64,000 nt of DNA from Caballeronia sp. TF1N1. GTDB lineage: Bacteria > Pseudomonadota > Gammaproteobacteria > Burkholderiales > Burkholderiaceae. Location of the stretch: positions 1-64,000 of the forward strand of contig NZ_CP084632.1 of NCBI RefSeq assembly GCF_022878925.1, written 5' to 3'. Under the pieces are notes generated by a model, which was given only the letters and a program-made list of their open reading frames with translations, made no database searches and was not told the origin of the DNA. Position numbers and translations under genes: made by a program. Below are positions 9,567 to 20,700 of this stretch, one piece after another. Positions within the stretch are counted from its first letter, which is position 1, and each line of letters begins with the position of its first letter.

Positions 9567-10334
9567 ATGAGCACTCTGTTCGGCAATCTCAGCAACGACG
9601 GCCTGGAAGAATCGCAAGACCGCCTGGGCGGCTACCAACCGCGCAACTCCAACATCTACGAATTCGTCGTGAAGGCGATGTTCGCAGGCGTATCCGACGG
9701 CGGCGCACGCTCGGTCACCTTCATCGGCGAAGAAGGCGGCAAGGAATACCGCGAGACGTTCTGGGTCACCAACAAGAACGGCGAGAACTGGTTCCCCGCC
9801 AAGGACAAGCAGGGCAAGCCCACGGGCAAGAAGTCGCCCCTGCCCGGCTTCACGATGGTCGATGACATCTGCCTGATCACGACCGGCAAGGGTCTGGCCG
9901 AGCAAGACGCCGAGGACAAGGTCGTCAAGGTCTGGGAAGACGGCAAGGAAGTCAACAAGGCCATGCCGCACCTGGTCGATGTCGCAGGCCAGAAGGTCGC
10001 ACTGGGGGTCCTGCGTCGCCTGGTCAACAAGAACGTGAAGAACGATGCCGGCGTGTACGTGCCGGGTCCGGAAGAGCGCGAAGAGAACGTGACCGACAAG
10101 GTCTTCCATCCGGAGCTGAAGCTCACGTGCGCGGAAGCACGTAACGAAGCGACGGAACCGGTGTTCTGGGACGCTTGGCTCAATCTGAATAAGGACAAGG
10201 TCAAGGACGGCCGCAAGTACGACGCGAAGACAGGCGGCACGGCAGGTGGTCCGCCGCAGTCGTCGAAGTCGGGTGCCCCCGCAGCAGGTGGTGCGCCGGC
10301 CGGTGAGCGCAAGTCGCTCTTCGGCAAGAAGTAA
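9567..10334 (+). CDS. N4-like single-stranded DNA-binding protein
   Basis: A 255-residue protein corresponding to N4 gp45 in size, position and character. In N4 the SSB acts in replication and recombination and activates host sigma-70 RNA polymerase at late promoters. The C-terminus ends in a Gly/Ala/Pro-rich flexible tail finishing KSLFGKK. It is basic rather than the acidic tail of bacterial SSB, as I recall for N4, where C-terminal residues contact RNA polymerase. The ATG is preceded by a weak Shine-Dalgarno-like stretch (CGAAAAGACACACACC). The RuvC-like gene follows after 6 bases. This protein may therefore switch on the opposite-strand late genes that begin converging 1.4 kb away. Confidence 0.85.
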   Translation: MSTLFGNLSNDGLEESQDRLGGYQPRNSNIYEFVVKAMFAGVSDGGARSVTFIGEEGGKEYRETFWVTNKNGENWFPAKDKQGKPTGKKSPLPGFTMVDDICLITTGKGLAEQDAEDKVVKVWEDGKEVNKAMPHLVDVAGQKVALGVLRRLVNKNVKNDAGVYVPGPEEREENVTDKVFHPELKLTCAEARNEATEPVFWDAWLNLNKDKVKDGRKYDAKTGGTAGGPPQSSKSGAPAAGGAPAGERKSLFGKK

Positions 10335-10340
10335 AACGCC

Positions 10341-10919
10341 ATGAAGATCCCGGTCCTCGGCATGGACCCCAGTTATCGCAACTGGGGTCTGGCTAAAGGG
10401 ATGCTGGATCTGGATTCTGGCGTGCTCGATCTCCTCCAGATTTCCATCGTCAAAGGTGAAGATCTGGAGGGCAAGCAGATTCGCAAGAACTCCAGTGACG
10501 TGCATCTCGCAACGGAGCTGTGCCGGGGTGTTTTTCCCCTGGCTCAGTGGGCCAGCGTGGTCTTTGTCGAAGTGCCGGTTGGATCTCAATCGGCCTACGG
10601 CATGAAGTCCTACGGGATCGTCTGTGGGGTGCTCGGTGCCATGCGGTTGCAGGGCATCGAGATCATCCAGGTGGATGCGCTGGACGTGAAGGAATCCCTC
10701 ACGGGCAAGCGCAACGCCACCAAAGCACAGATGATCGAAGCAGCAGTCACGGAGTACCCGCATGTGGACTGGCCTCGTCAAGAGAAGAACGGAGCCAAGT
10801 TCAAAAAGGGTGACTTGAAAAACGAGTCAGAGCATTGCGCCGACGCCATAGCAGCCATTCATGCGGGAGTACGGACTCCCGCGTTTCAAACACTCATGCG
10901 ACTTTTCGCAAAGGTATGA
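10341..10919 (+). CDS. RuvC-like Holliday junction resolvase
   Basis: A 192-residue RNase H-fold nuclease predicted to resolve branched recombination or replication intermediates before packaging. Likely acidic residues are Asp9 in GMDPSYRNWG, Glu77 in VFVEVP and Asp168 in ESEHCADAIAAIHAG; the spacing and the final H..DA pattern are typical of RuvC. It follows the SSB gene by 6 bases and its stop overlaps an ATG of the next gene, so the three are likely one operon. A copy of the dispersed GAGCCAGGGG motif lies inside on the - strand near 10540. Confidence 0.85.
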   Translation: MKIPVLGMDPSYRNWGLAKGMLDLDSGVLDLLQISIVKGEDLEGKQIRKNSSDVHLATELCRGVFPLAQWASVVFVEVPVGSQSAYGMKSYGIVCGVLGAMRLQGIEIIQVDALDVKESLTGKRNATKAQMIEAAVTEYPHVDWPRQEKNGAKFKKGDLKNESEHCADAIAAIHAGVRTPAFQTLMRLFAKV

Positions 10920-10921
10920 CC

Positions 10922-11437
10922 ATGCAGATCATCATCGTCCAAACGGAAATCGAAGCCGCCATCCGCGCTCACATCGAGCAACAAGTCTCGATCAAGGAAG
11001 GCATGGAAATCGCCATCGACCTGCGCTCGACGCGTGGCGACGTGGGCTTCACGGCGCACATCGACATCGTGCCGGCGAAGGCCGCCAAGGCACACCGCGT
11101 TGCTCCGACGCCGGCAGCCTCTCCGGCGAAGAAGGAACCGGAAGCCCCGGTCCCGAAGGGCAACCCGGAGCTGAGCCAGGGAAAGCAGGAGCAGCCCCCG
11201 GTGAGCAACGTGCACGTCCAGGAAGGCGCCGAGCAGTTCACGCAGGAACAGCTCGCTGGCTCGACCGACTCTGGCCAGAATACCGACTCGACGGAGCCGA
11301 CGAATACGGCGGAAGCTGGTGAAGCGGCCCAGGCCGGCGCCGAGCCGTCGAGCACGGAAGCGGAGCAGCCGGCAGCGGAAACCAAACCGCAGGGCCGTAG
11401 CCTGTTCCCGAACCTCAAGCGCATCCAGAACACCTGA
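10922..11437 (+). CDS. Protein with Ala/Glu/Pro-rich disordered C-terminal half
   Basis: 171 residues. The first 60 residues form a compact alpha/beta-looking region (QIIIVQTEIEAAIRAHIEQ, then SIKEGMEIAIDLRSTRGDVG). The remainder is low complexity, rich in Ala, Glu, Pro, Ser and Thr, ending RSLFPNLKRIQNT. That basic/aromatic tail resembles the KSLFGKK tail of the SSB, which may point to a shared binding partner (inference). Two starts are possible, 10916 and 10922; the second has AAAGG at a sensible distance. The stop overlaps the following small gene (TGATG). No family was recognised. Confidence 0.65.
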   Translation: MQIIIVQTEIEAAIRAHIEQQVSIKEGMEIAIDLRSTRGDVGFTAHIDIVPAKAAKAHRVAPTPAASPAKKEPEAPVPKGNPELSQGKQEQPPVSNVHVQEGAEQFTQEQLAGSTDSGQNTDSTEPTNTAEAGEAAQAGAEPSSTEAEQPAAETKPQGRSLFPNLKRIQNT

Positions 11438-11610
11438 TGCACTGGCTCTCGGTCCTGTTGATAGTGGTGGTTGTCGGGATCGCATTCGTTGCCGTGACGG
11501 CGATGATTGTCTCGATGGCCCCCTATCTGGCGATTCTCGCCATCATCGGGATCGTCAGCTGGCTCGCCAGCAAAGCACCTGAGCCAGAGAAAAGACGGCC
11601 CCGCCGATAG
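11437..11610 (+). CDS. Small two-helix membrane protein (57 aa)
   Basis: 57 residues, start overlapping the previous stop as TGATG. Two hydrophobic segments (about residues 4-28 and 31-46, e.g. WLSVLLIVVVVGIAFVAV) are followed by a positively charged tail ending EKRRPRR. This topology with cytoplasmic basic tail is like small phage holin or membrane effector proteins, but a separate holin candidate exists in the late lysis cassette. It is the last gene of the rightward replication operon. The function is unknown. Confidence 0.55.
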   Translation: MHWLSVLLIVVVVGIAFVAVTAMIVSMAPYLAILAIIGIVSWLASKAPEPEKRRPRR

Positions 11611-11699
11611 TCGGTAGTTGTAAGATGTGATCCTTCGCCCTGAGAGAGTGAAGATGCAGCACCCGGAGGTGCCGGACCCTATGCCGGCCCACCTACGAG

Positions 11700-11724
11700 A
11701 AGGCCACCTTGCGGTGGCCTTTTC
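11700..11724. terminator. Bidirectional terminator between converging operons
   Basis: A 9-bp GC-rich stem (AAGGCCACC / GGTGGCCTT) with a TTGC loop is followed by T-rich sequence on the + side. It sits 90 bases after the last replication gene and directly beyond the stop of the vRNAP gene on the other strand, so it can end both transcripts. A second, weaker GC-rich hairpin lies at about 11660-11692. Confidence 0.75.
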
Positions 11725-11727
11725 CAT

Positions 11728-14700
11728 TTAGAACATGTTGACCCACGGGTTCATCGCAGGGGCATGGAGCAACTGGCCTAGCCCCCAGCTATACCCGATC
11801 TGGCCGGAGAACAGCTTCGCAATGAAGTTGTCCGTGAGCGGCGTGCCCACCGAGCTGAACAGATCCGGCAGCGGCAGGCTGTAGGCGAGCAGCGAATGCA
11901 CCGGGTTGTTGCGCAGCATCGACATGGCCGTCTTGGTCGCCCGGATCTTGAAGTTATAGAACCAGAGCAGACCGACGGATTCCAGGTAACCCCGGAAGCG
12001 GCCCGGCAGCTTGTCGTAGTTCACGAACTCCTCGGTGATGCGCCCCAGTGCCTTTTCCTGGGTCAGCTTGTGGCGGTTCATCAGGTCGTCGTACAGCACG
12101 GCCTTAGCGATGAAGTCGCCATATTCCACCGACTTTTGAAGACCTTTGTACAGTGCGGTGTCCTTCGTCACGAAGGCGTACCGTCCAGCGGTCTGGAATG
12201 CCTTGGGCATCTTCGCTACCTGTGCTTCCAGGAACGAGTGCCACTTACCCGAAGTCAGCTCGACATCGTCGGCGCCAACCTGCGTGGCATCGCTGATAGC
12301 CGTGAACTCACCGTTCTGAATCAGCGGGTAGATCGACAGACGCTTAAAGCCATCTTCGATTACTTGCCACTGAGTCTGAAGTTGGCGAGTCTTCACCACG
12401 TCATCAGTGGCTGTGCGCAGGTCTGCCTCGATCTCGATCTGCTTTTGACGCTGCTTCACATAGGTGTTGGTCTCGGCGATCTTCTTCGGAATACCAGTCA
12501 ACACATGCTTGATCGGCACACCGCGGCTCATGAGTTGCAATACGTTGCCCATTGCGTTGACCATCGGCACCACCACACTCTTCACAACGATAAGTGTCTT
12601 GGCATCACCGATGAAGTTCTGGAGGAACTTCTCACCATTGGTGAAGTATTCGTAGGCCTTGTTGCCGAACATGCCGATCAACGTACGCTTCACATAGTCC
12701 TGAGTCTCCTTGGACCAGCGGCTGTTGCCCGTCCACATGTCGCCCACTGATGGCTGACGATAACCCGTCACGTCGTGGAGCATGTCTTTGGGCACGTGGA
12801 AGGCATCTTCGCCAAAGCGTGCCTTGATTGCTGCGCGTGTCTCCGGCGTCCAGAGCTTCACGGCGTCGGCAATCACCGGGTTGGCTTTCAGATAACCCGC
12901 ATCGAACAGGTTTACGTATTCCAGGTCGGCCGAGGAACGCTTCTTCATGTCCGACTCATAGCGGTCATGCAAAGCGTCGATGAGCGCGTTGTTAAACCGC
13001 TGCGCCTTCTCCTCCTCGACCTGTCGGCCACGCCAGGCACCGATCTGCTTGGCCATGTTCTGCGGCGTTTGGATCTTGGCCAGCATTTGCGGATCGATGG
13101 AGCGCTCGAAGCCCACCACCGAACCGTTCCTGTCGAAGATGGGCATGAGCGGCTCGTTGCCCTTCTCGAAGCGCAGGTTCAGCGCAATGCGTGCGACCTG
13201 ATCCCGATCCGTGATCCGGCCAGCGTTCATGGTCGAGTTGTTGTACCCGGTCATGACATCCACGCCGCCTGCCGTGTGGCGCACGTTCTGGAAGATGCCT
13301 TGCAGGAACACGTTCTTGGCGGAGGTGCCCGAGAAGTAGTACCCCATCCTTCCCTTGGTTCCGTCTGCCGTGCTGCCCTGGTAGTCACCGAGGCGTTCGT
13401 ATGACTTTTCGGTCAGCTCCTGATAACGGTTGTCCTCGGCCACCATCAGATGCACGCCGCTATCGGTCGATTCCGGCACGTAGCCCTTGAAGGCATTCGC
13501 ACGGGCACGGCCGTTGTACGTGTTCATCTTGCGCTGCTCCTCCGCACGCTGGCCCACCAGATAGTCGGTGGAGTAGCCAATGCCTTCGGCTTCCTGTTGA
13601 GCCAGGGAGAGAAGCGTGTTGCGCTCGGTCGGCGAAAGATGCTCCAGCGCATAGAGCGAGGTCAACTGGTCCACCAGATTGACGATGTGCTCGCTTGCAC
13701 CCTTGGGGCGAGTCGTCTCGTTCCAGAGATGGGCAACCGCATGGGCATTTCTCAGCAGGTTATTGCCCACTTCGTTGGTCATCATGTAGCGGGCGAGCTG
13801 CTGCGCTTTCTTCTGACGGGCGGCGAACCACTTCGGATCGGCGTCTTGCAGTTGCTTTTCCAAGGCGTCGATGGCCGCCGAGTGCTGCTTGGCGTCGCCC
13901 AGGATTTCGTTGATCTCCTCGTTGGAGAGCGACTGACGCAAAGCGGCGATGTCAGTCTTCGTCAGCGCCCGGTGCAGCACCGTCCACTCGTGATCTTCCA
14001 ACTCGCGGCTGAACTTCGAGGCGATCACCGAGGGTACGTGCTCCCTATAGTTCTGGCGATCCTGCGACACCTGGGATCGCACGATCTTCATCATGTCGTA
14101 GACCGGTGCGTTCTGCTCGGTGCGGCCGACAAAGTCGTAGACCAGATCGTGAATCGGCTGCCAGGCGTTGGCCCGGTTCATGAGTTCGACGACCGATTCG
14201 GCGACTTGGTTGCCGCCCTTTTCGGTGGCCATCTTGAACGAGAGCTGCGCGTACTTGGCAGCATTGCGTGCCATCGGCGAAGACTTCGGATCGTCGATGA
14301 CCTTCTGCATCGCATCGACGCCCTTATCCGACAAGGCAGAGACGGCGTCCACCACGCGCTTGTCGAGGTTATCAAGGAACGTCTCGGCGCCGGTGATCGA
14401 CTGGTGCGCTTCCCGGTCGGCTGCCACCTTCATGACGTGCTGCATCAGGCCGTCGATGGCGGCGCCCACCGTCGGCTCGTTGCCTAGACCGGCCGTGCGA
14501 TCCGCCAGCTTCTGCATGAGACCGCCGAAGAAATTCTCCAGCGTCGCATCGAGCTTGGAGTTTGCCGTGGACTGCATGGCTTTGGGCAGACCAATCGTGT
14601 TCAAGATGTCCCGGAACTGGTCATCGACAATCGACAGACCAATGAAAACCGGCAACAGCGAGCTGCGGCCGCTCTTGTCATTGGTCGTACCGAAGTCACC

Positions 14701-17700
14701 GATGATGGCGTTGTACTTGGCCTGCGCCTGGTAGCGGTCGTTGGGATCCACGTCCGATTCCGGATCGGCCATGAAGTGCTCGACTTCGAGTTCCTTCACG
14801 ACGTGCTGATACAGCTCCTGGGCGAGTGCCATAGAGTTGGCATCGAGGTGCATCTGCGTGCCCATGGCCGCTGCAATCAGCTCGAACGTCGAAGCCTCTT
14901 GCGCCGTCTTCAGGAAACCCTGGCCGCGCAACGCCACGGCAAGTCCGGCTGCTTGGACTGCCGCGAAGTTCACCTGCGCCTTGTAGGTGGTCGGCTGGTC
15001 CTTGCGATCCGGCTGTGTGCGAAACGCATCGAGCATGCGGCTGAAGGTCTGGTTGTAATCCGTCAGACGATCATTGGTGCCGTAGCTCGACGAGTGATAG
15101 AGGGCCGTGGCCGAGAGCGCTTGTTGCGGAGTCGGCTGCGAGCGCATCACGATGGACGAGTTGAACATCAGGTTGCTAAAGAGGTCGTTACTCGGCTTCG
15201 GGTCGGCGACTTTCTTGCGGCCCCAGATGAGCGACTTGATCGCATCGAACGCGGCTTTCGCCAGTTGAACCAGAGTAGAAACCTGAGTCCGGCCAGCGAG
15301 ATCAGCCAGGTTCTTGTTGGCCAGCGTCCAGGCCATGAACTCGTTCAGTGCACGGGCTTTCGACACCGCGTCCTGGCCCGAGGCCTGGTTGATGGCGGCC
15401 ATCGCATCGGCATAGGATTGCTGCGTGCCGATGGCCTCACTCGTGACATCGAGGCCACGGAACTGGTCGAGCATCGTCTCGATGCGACCGATCGCATCCG
15501 CCACTTCCGGACGCGTGGTGTCGCCCTGGTAGTGAGCGAGCACCGACTCGAACGTGGCGGCGTGGATCAGCTCGTGCGTGAGCACTTCGCTATCCGGGTT
15601 GACGATGTAGATGCGGCGGCTATCCGGCAGCGTCACACCCGAGTCGCCACGGCTCAACTGGGCAGACTGTTCGTCCCCCTGGTTCCGCGCGTAAGCAGCA
15701 AGTTGCTCAGCGGTGCCCGTAATCACCGAGTAACCCTTGGTGGAGAGCGACAGACGGATGTCGTTGAGCAGCGCCTTCTGATGGGCCGGGATATTCTCCA
15801 GACCCTTCGTCAGCTTCTTGATAGCCGAGGGCGAGAGCACCCGAGCACCGGTCTGCTTGTTGATGCGGCCGTACTGGTTGATCTGGCCGGCGATGTCTTC
15901 CGACTCGACGGCCGCCGTATGAGCAGCCGTTTCTTCGGGCGTACGTTGCACGGTGGCATCCTTCACCAGCCCACGCTCCACCTTGATCTTGGCCAGCTCG
16001 TCGGCGTACATCTTCGCCATCTGCTCGGCGACTTCTTCATCGCTGCCGGTGAGCTGGATCTTGCCCGAGACGACATGCGGCGCACCTGCCGAGGACATCT
16101 GGTCCACGGCGAGATTGAGCTTATCGAGCACCCGGTGACGGGCTTCGACCTGCATGGCGCCCCGCTCGACGTAGGTCACCAGTTCCTTCATCGCATCGAG
16201 CGATTCCTGCAAGGTGTGATCGCCTGACTTCGTGCTCAGACCGAAGATCGACTTGGCCAAGGCCAGCTCTTCAGCCTCGGTCATCTTGAGCGATGCGGCA
16301 CCATCCTTCTCGATCTGGTTCATGAAAGGCCGGAACGAGTCGAGCACCATCTGGAGCGGGTTGCCGCGCCAAGATTCGAGCACGGCCTCGTTGGCGGCGC
16401 GGCTTTGCTCCATGATCGAATCGAGTGGCATGTTCATGCCGTCGAAGATCTTGAGCGTGCGGGCGATACGCGGATCGTTGGCGAGGATCTGCATCATCTT
16501 GCCGTCGCCCACGCCGATGTTCAGGAACGGGATACCAGCCACGCCTGCGTTGGCAGGACCATAGACGAAACCCGGCGAGCGGAACGAGTCATCCAGGGCC
16601 ATGCCGAAGGGAGCGGAGTTCACATAGCTCGACTGGTTGCCAGCGACAAAGAACGTCTGATCATCAGACTTGAGCAGCGGATGGTAGGCCTCCATCGAGG
16701 TGAGCACCGCACGCACTTCCTTGGCCGACAGGAAGTCGCTCTTTTTGAAGGACGGATCCTTGGCGGCCCGTGCTTCGAGTGCGGCATCCACCCGGTTCAG
16801 GAAGATGCGGCCGAGCAGGATCGACTGCGACTGCGTGGCCATCCGGACCATCGTGGCGCCCTTGTCGGTGTTGCCGACCGTGTCGCCGATGGCTTTCGTC
16901 AGCGGCTTCACGAACAGGTGCTGGATGTTGGTGGTCAGATTCTTCAGCTCGTCAGTGGCGAGCGTGTAGGCGACCGGATCCCCACCCGTCGGATTGTTCT
17001 TGGTCGGCGCTTCTTCGAACGTGTAGTCACCCTCGTAGCTCTTCGCCACGAAGTTGGTCAGGGCGTCCATGTTTTGCTTGAATCGGTTCCACTTGTCCTG
17101 GGCAAACGGATCGTTGGGGAAGAAGGCTTGGGCCGGCGTGATCTCACGTTTGGCACGCTCGGCATCGGACATCAACTGCGCGGCCGCGCTCATGCGCTCA
17201 TAGATCTCGCCGGTCATGGTCCGTGCAATCTTGCCGGCAATGCCCCGCTCACCCGAGCCGTAGATCGTGATCGTCAGCGGGTTCTTGGCCACGCCCCGGC
17301 CGATGGAAAGCGTCTTGCCGTCATAGTCCAGGTCGGGCAGGAACAGGTTCATCAGCTCCTGCATGCTTTCCATCTGGTTCTGAAGATCGGCCATCTTCCG
17401 GTTGCTGAAGTAGGACTTCAGATCGGTGATGTGACTCTTCAAGCGCTCGGTGGCGATCTTGTACAGATCCGCGTTGTCCGGCTGGTTGCGGATGAACTGG
17501 GACGTGTTCGTCTCATCGCCGCCGATGGTCAGACCGCCCCGGCGCATGTTGGTCACCCACTGCGCATCGAACGGGCCGACAGAGAGCAGTGCCATCGCGT
17601 TGACCGGACCATTGGTCATACCGTCAGCTTCGAGGTACTTGGTCGTGGTGAAGGCCTTGCGCTCATCAGCGCTGGCATTCTCATGGCGTGCCCACTCCGT

Positions 17701-20700
17701 GAGTGCGTGCAGAGCCAGAGGGGAAATAGCCATTCCCGCCGCACCAAACGCATTCTCAATGGGCATCGTGTCGAAGTCAGCGTTGCCCGTGAGCCATTGC
17801 TGAAGGTGTTCGACTGCCGGTGCGAAGGTTTTGCTAAGCAGTGTTTGCAGCTTGGACTGCACCACGTCATAGGTCTCGTTGTGGACCTTGATGCCGAGCG
17901 CCTGCGCGAGACCGAGATCGAATGCCCGGCGTTGATCGGCTTGGCTGAGATCGAGCGTCGAGCGGGTCGGCAGCATGATCTCGCGGATGAACTTCGTGCT
18001 CTGCGGGTTGAACTTGCCGAGCATCTGCATGCGTCCCACCCGGCTCATGTTGTAGCCGTAGTGCGTTGGCACGTCCGTGATGGCGATGCCCTTGGTTTCA
18101 GCTTCGCCGGTCAGTGCAGCGTGCAGGTTCTCGAACTCGTCGAATGCCTGCTCGATGGAGCGGTTCTGCCCCACGAGACTTGCCTCGTGATTCACATTGA
18201 GTGCACGACCTTCGAGGTCACCAGCACCAAACCAGCGGCGAGCAACATCACGACCCATGTCGAAGTAAAGATTCGCCATGGTCTCGTTGAGATAGTTCGG
18301 GGTGTTCTGCTCGTTCTTGATAGCCGAGAGCTGGTCCTGCGTGTTCTTCACGTACTCGTTGCGCATCTGAGTGTCGGCAACCTTCGGTCGAGCCTTATCG
18401 AAGTAGTACGCCGGCGTCGGATCATTCATCACCGCACGCTCGATCAGGTCCGGAAACTTGCGCAAGTTTTCCAGCATCTTGCCGTCGAGCACGTTGCGCT
18501 TGTCTTCGCTGTTACGCTCGTTGTCCGTCTTGATGGTCACCAGGCGCTGGATGTGCTTGAGACCCATCTCCTTGATCTGGTCGGCGGTCGGCTCGTCGAA
18601 GATCGTGTCCGTCTCGCTCGGGTGGACGTAGAAGTTGTCCACGTCCAGGTAGCCTGCGTCCGTCAGCGCGCGCAGCACTTCACCGGCCATCGACAGGGGG
18701 ATGCCCTGGGCCAGACCTTCCTGAGCGTCGTCGTTCGCCCGCACGCCCCAGTATTGCGTGATCTTGGCAACCAGCGAATCGAGTGCGTCAAGCGTGGACG
18801 TGGTGCCCTTCACACGGTTCATGATGTCGTCGCCGACAACACTTTCCTGCACGCCGAGGTTTTCGGCCGCGCCCTTTTCGTCATAGACACCGCCCTGCTG
18901 GCCGGAGGTCAGCCACCAGGTCATACCGGCGAGCACCGAGCCTTGCAGGAGTTGCTCGTTGTACTTGAAGGTCGTGCCCGTGTCTTCAGTGAGATTGAGC
19001 ACCTTACCCGCTTGCCAGCGGTGTGCATCGGTGCCATTGCGAAAACGCTCACCGACCGGCACCCGAGGCTTGCCCGACTTGCGATCCTCGTTCTCCGTGA
19101 GGAAGTGTTGAAGGTTGCGGCGCATGATCTTGGCGACTTCATTGGCGCCATTGAACACCGACTTGTATGACTCGAAGACGCCCTTCGCTGCGCTACTCGA
19201 CATCACCCGGATCTGCTGCTTTACGCCATCGCCGATCCCGGCGAGCGGCAACTCGTGCAGCAAGATGTTCGACGGCGGGGTGCCTGCCTTGTCGGCTGCC
19301 ACCAAACGAAAGTTCTTCGTGAAAGCATTACCTTCGGTGCCCGGCTGAACCAGGAGAGGGAACGCAGCTTCCACGCCCTGCTTAGGTGCAGGCGTAGGCT
19401 CAGGTGCGGGGGATGCTTCCTTATCCTTGGTTCCTTCCTTGGAAGGTTCCTTGGTTTCTGGAGTTTGCTTAGGCTGCTCGTTTACCGATTCAGTCTTTGC
19501 GGCTTCTGCAATCTTTTCCGCCGTGGGTACTAAGGAGTCCTTCTCGTCAAGAGAAGCTGAGCTGGCTGCGAGCTTTTCTGCGACGCTATCAGCAACGTTT
19601 ACGGATTCAACTGGTGTCGAGGAATCTTTTACTGCATCCTTCGTGTCAGGCTCCGTAACCGGTTGTTTCGTCTCTTGGCTCTTCGTCTCGACCGGCTCAG
19701 ACTTTACGGATCGGGTGCCGGCTTTGAAGTCCCGCACCACATCACTCACCGTCCCGTCAGCGAGACGAGGATCCAACGAGGTATTCGCCAAATGTTCAAC
19801 CCCAAGCTCAGGGTACGCCGTCGCAAGGTGGTTCGAGAGATCAGTGAGGAACTTAGCCTCGGAAGCTACGCGCCGAGCGAGTCGAACCGATCCGAAGTGA
19901 ACGGGATCAACCCAGACACCCTCCTCGCTGGTGTAGAACGAACGGTCAGCATTCCCCGAGAGAGCCTCGTAGTGGACCGCGTGACTCTTATCCGCATTCC
20001 CGCTCACCAGCGCCTGGTTGATCGCCGCGAGCTTGTTCTGCTGGCTGTGGGCAAACTTCTGGAGATCGAGAAGCTGGAGCCGGGCAGTGTCGAGATCACC
20101 CGCACGGTACGACTGAGCAATCCCCTGAGCGTGTTGCGTCGCCGACTTCTTGAAGGGGTGGTTCGACTCACCGGCGGTCACCTGTTTGGTCACCAAGTCC
20201 TTCGGACTTAGCGGCTTGTCGCCATTGGCCACGAGCCGCGCGAAGTGATCCTTTGCTGCTTGCAGCAGACCATCCGCACTCTTCAGAGAACGCTTCTGGT
20301 TCTGATTCAGACCGAGCTTTGAGGCATGCTTCAGTGCCGTCTTGATTGAACCTTCCGGCAACTCGGAGGGAGCTACTTCCGCTAGATTGGCAATCGTCTT
20401 GGCATCGGCCTGACCTTCAGGCGTGTTCACCCGCTCTTTAGTCAAAGGCGCAATAAGTTGAGCCGCCTTCTGGATCAGCGGCAACGATGCCCGATCCGCC
20501 CGGCTCATGCCCGGCGTCTGATTGATCCCCTGCACAAAAGCGGCCGCACCTTGCGCATACGAGCGCAGGCCATGGTCTGCCGGCAGCCCGTCGAGCTGAC
20601 GCGGGTTGGCATCGGCCATGCCTTGCAGGTCTTCCTTTTCCGCCTGAAGTTGGGCGGCCACGGCCAGCCGGTCCGCGTCGCTGTGCTTCGTGTCGGCCAC

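Noticed and set aside
16405..19170. Very long + strand frame (921 codons) inside the vRNAP gene
   Set aside because: Shadow of the high-GC - strand gene; Arg/His/Val/Leu-rich with no domain, and the opposite frame has polymerase motifs.
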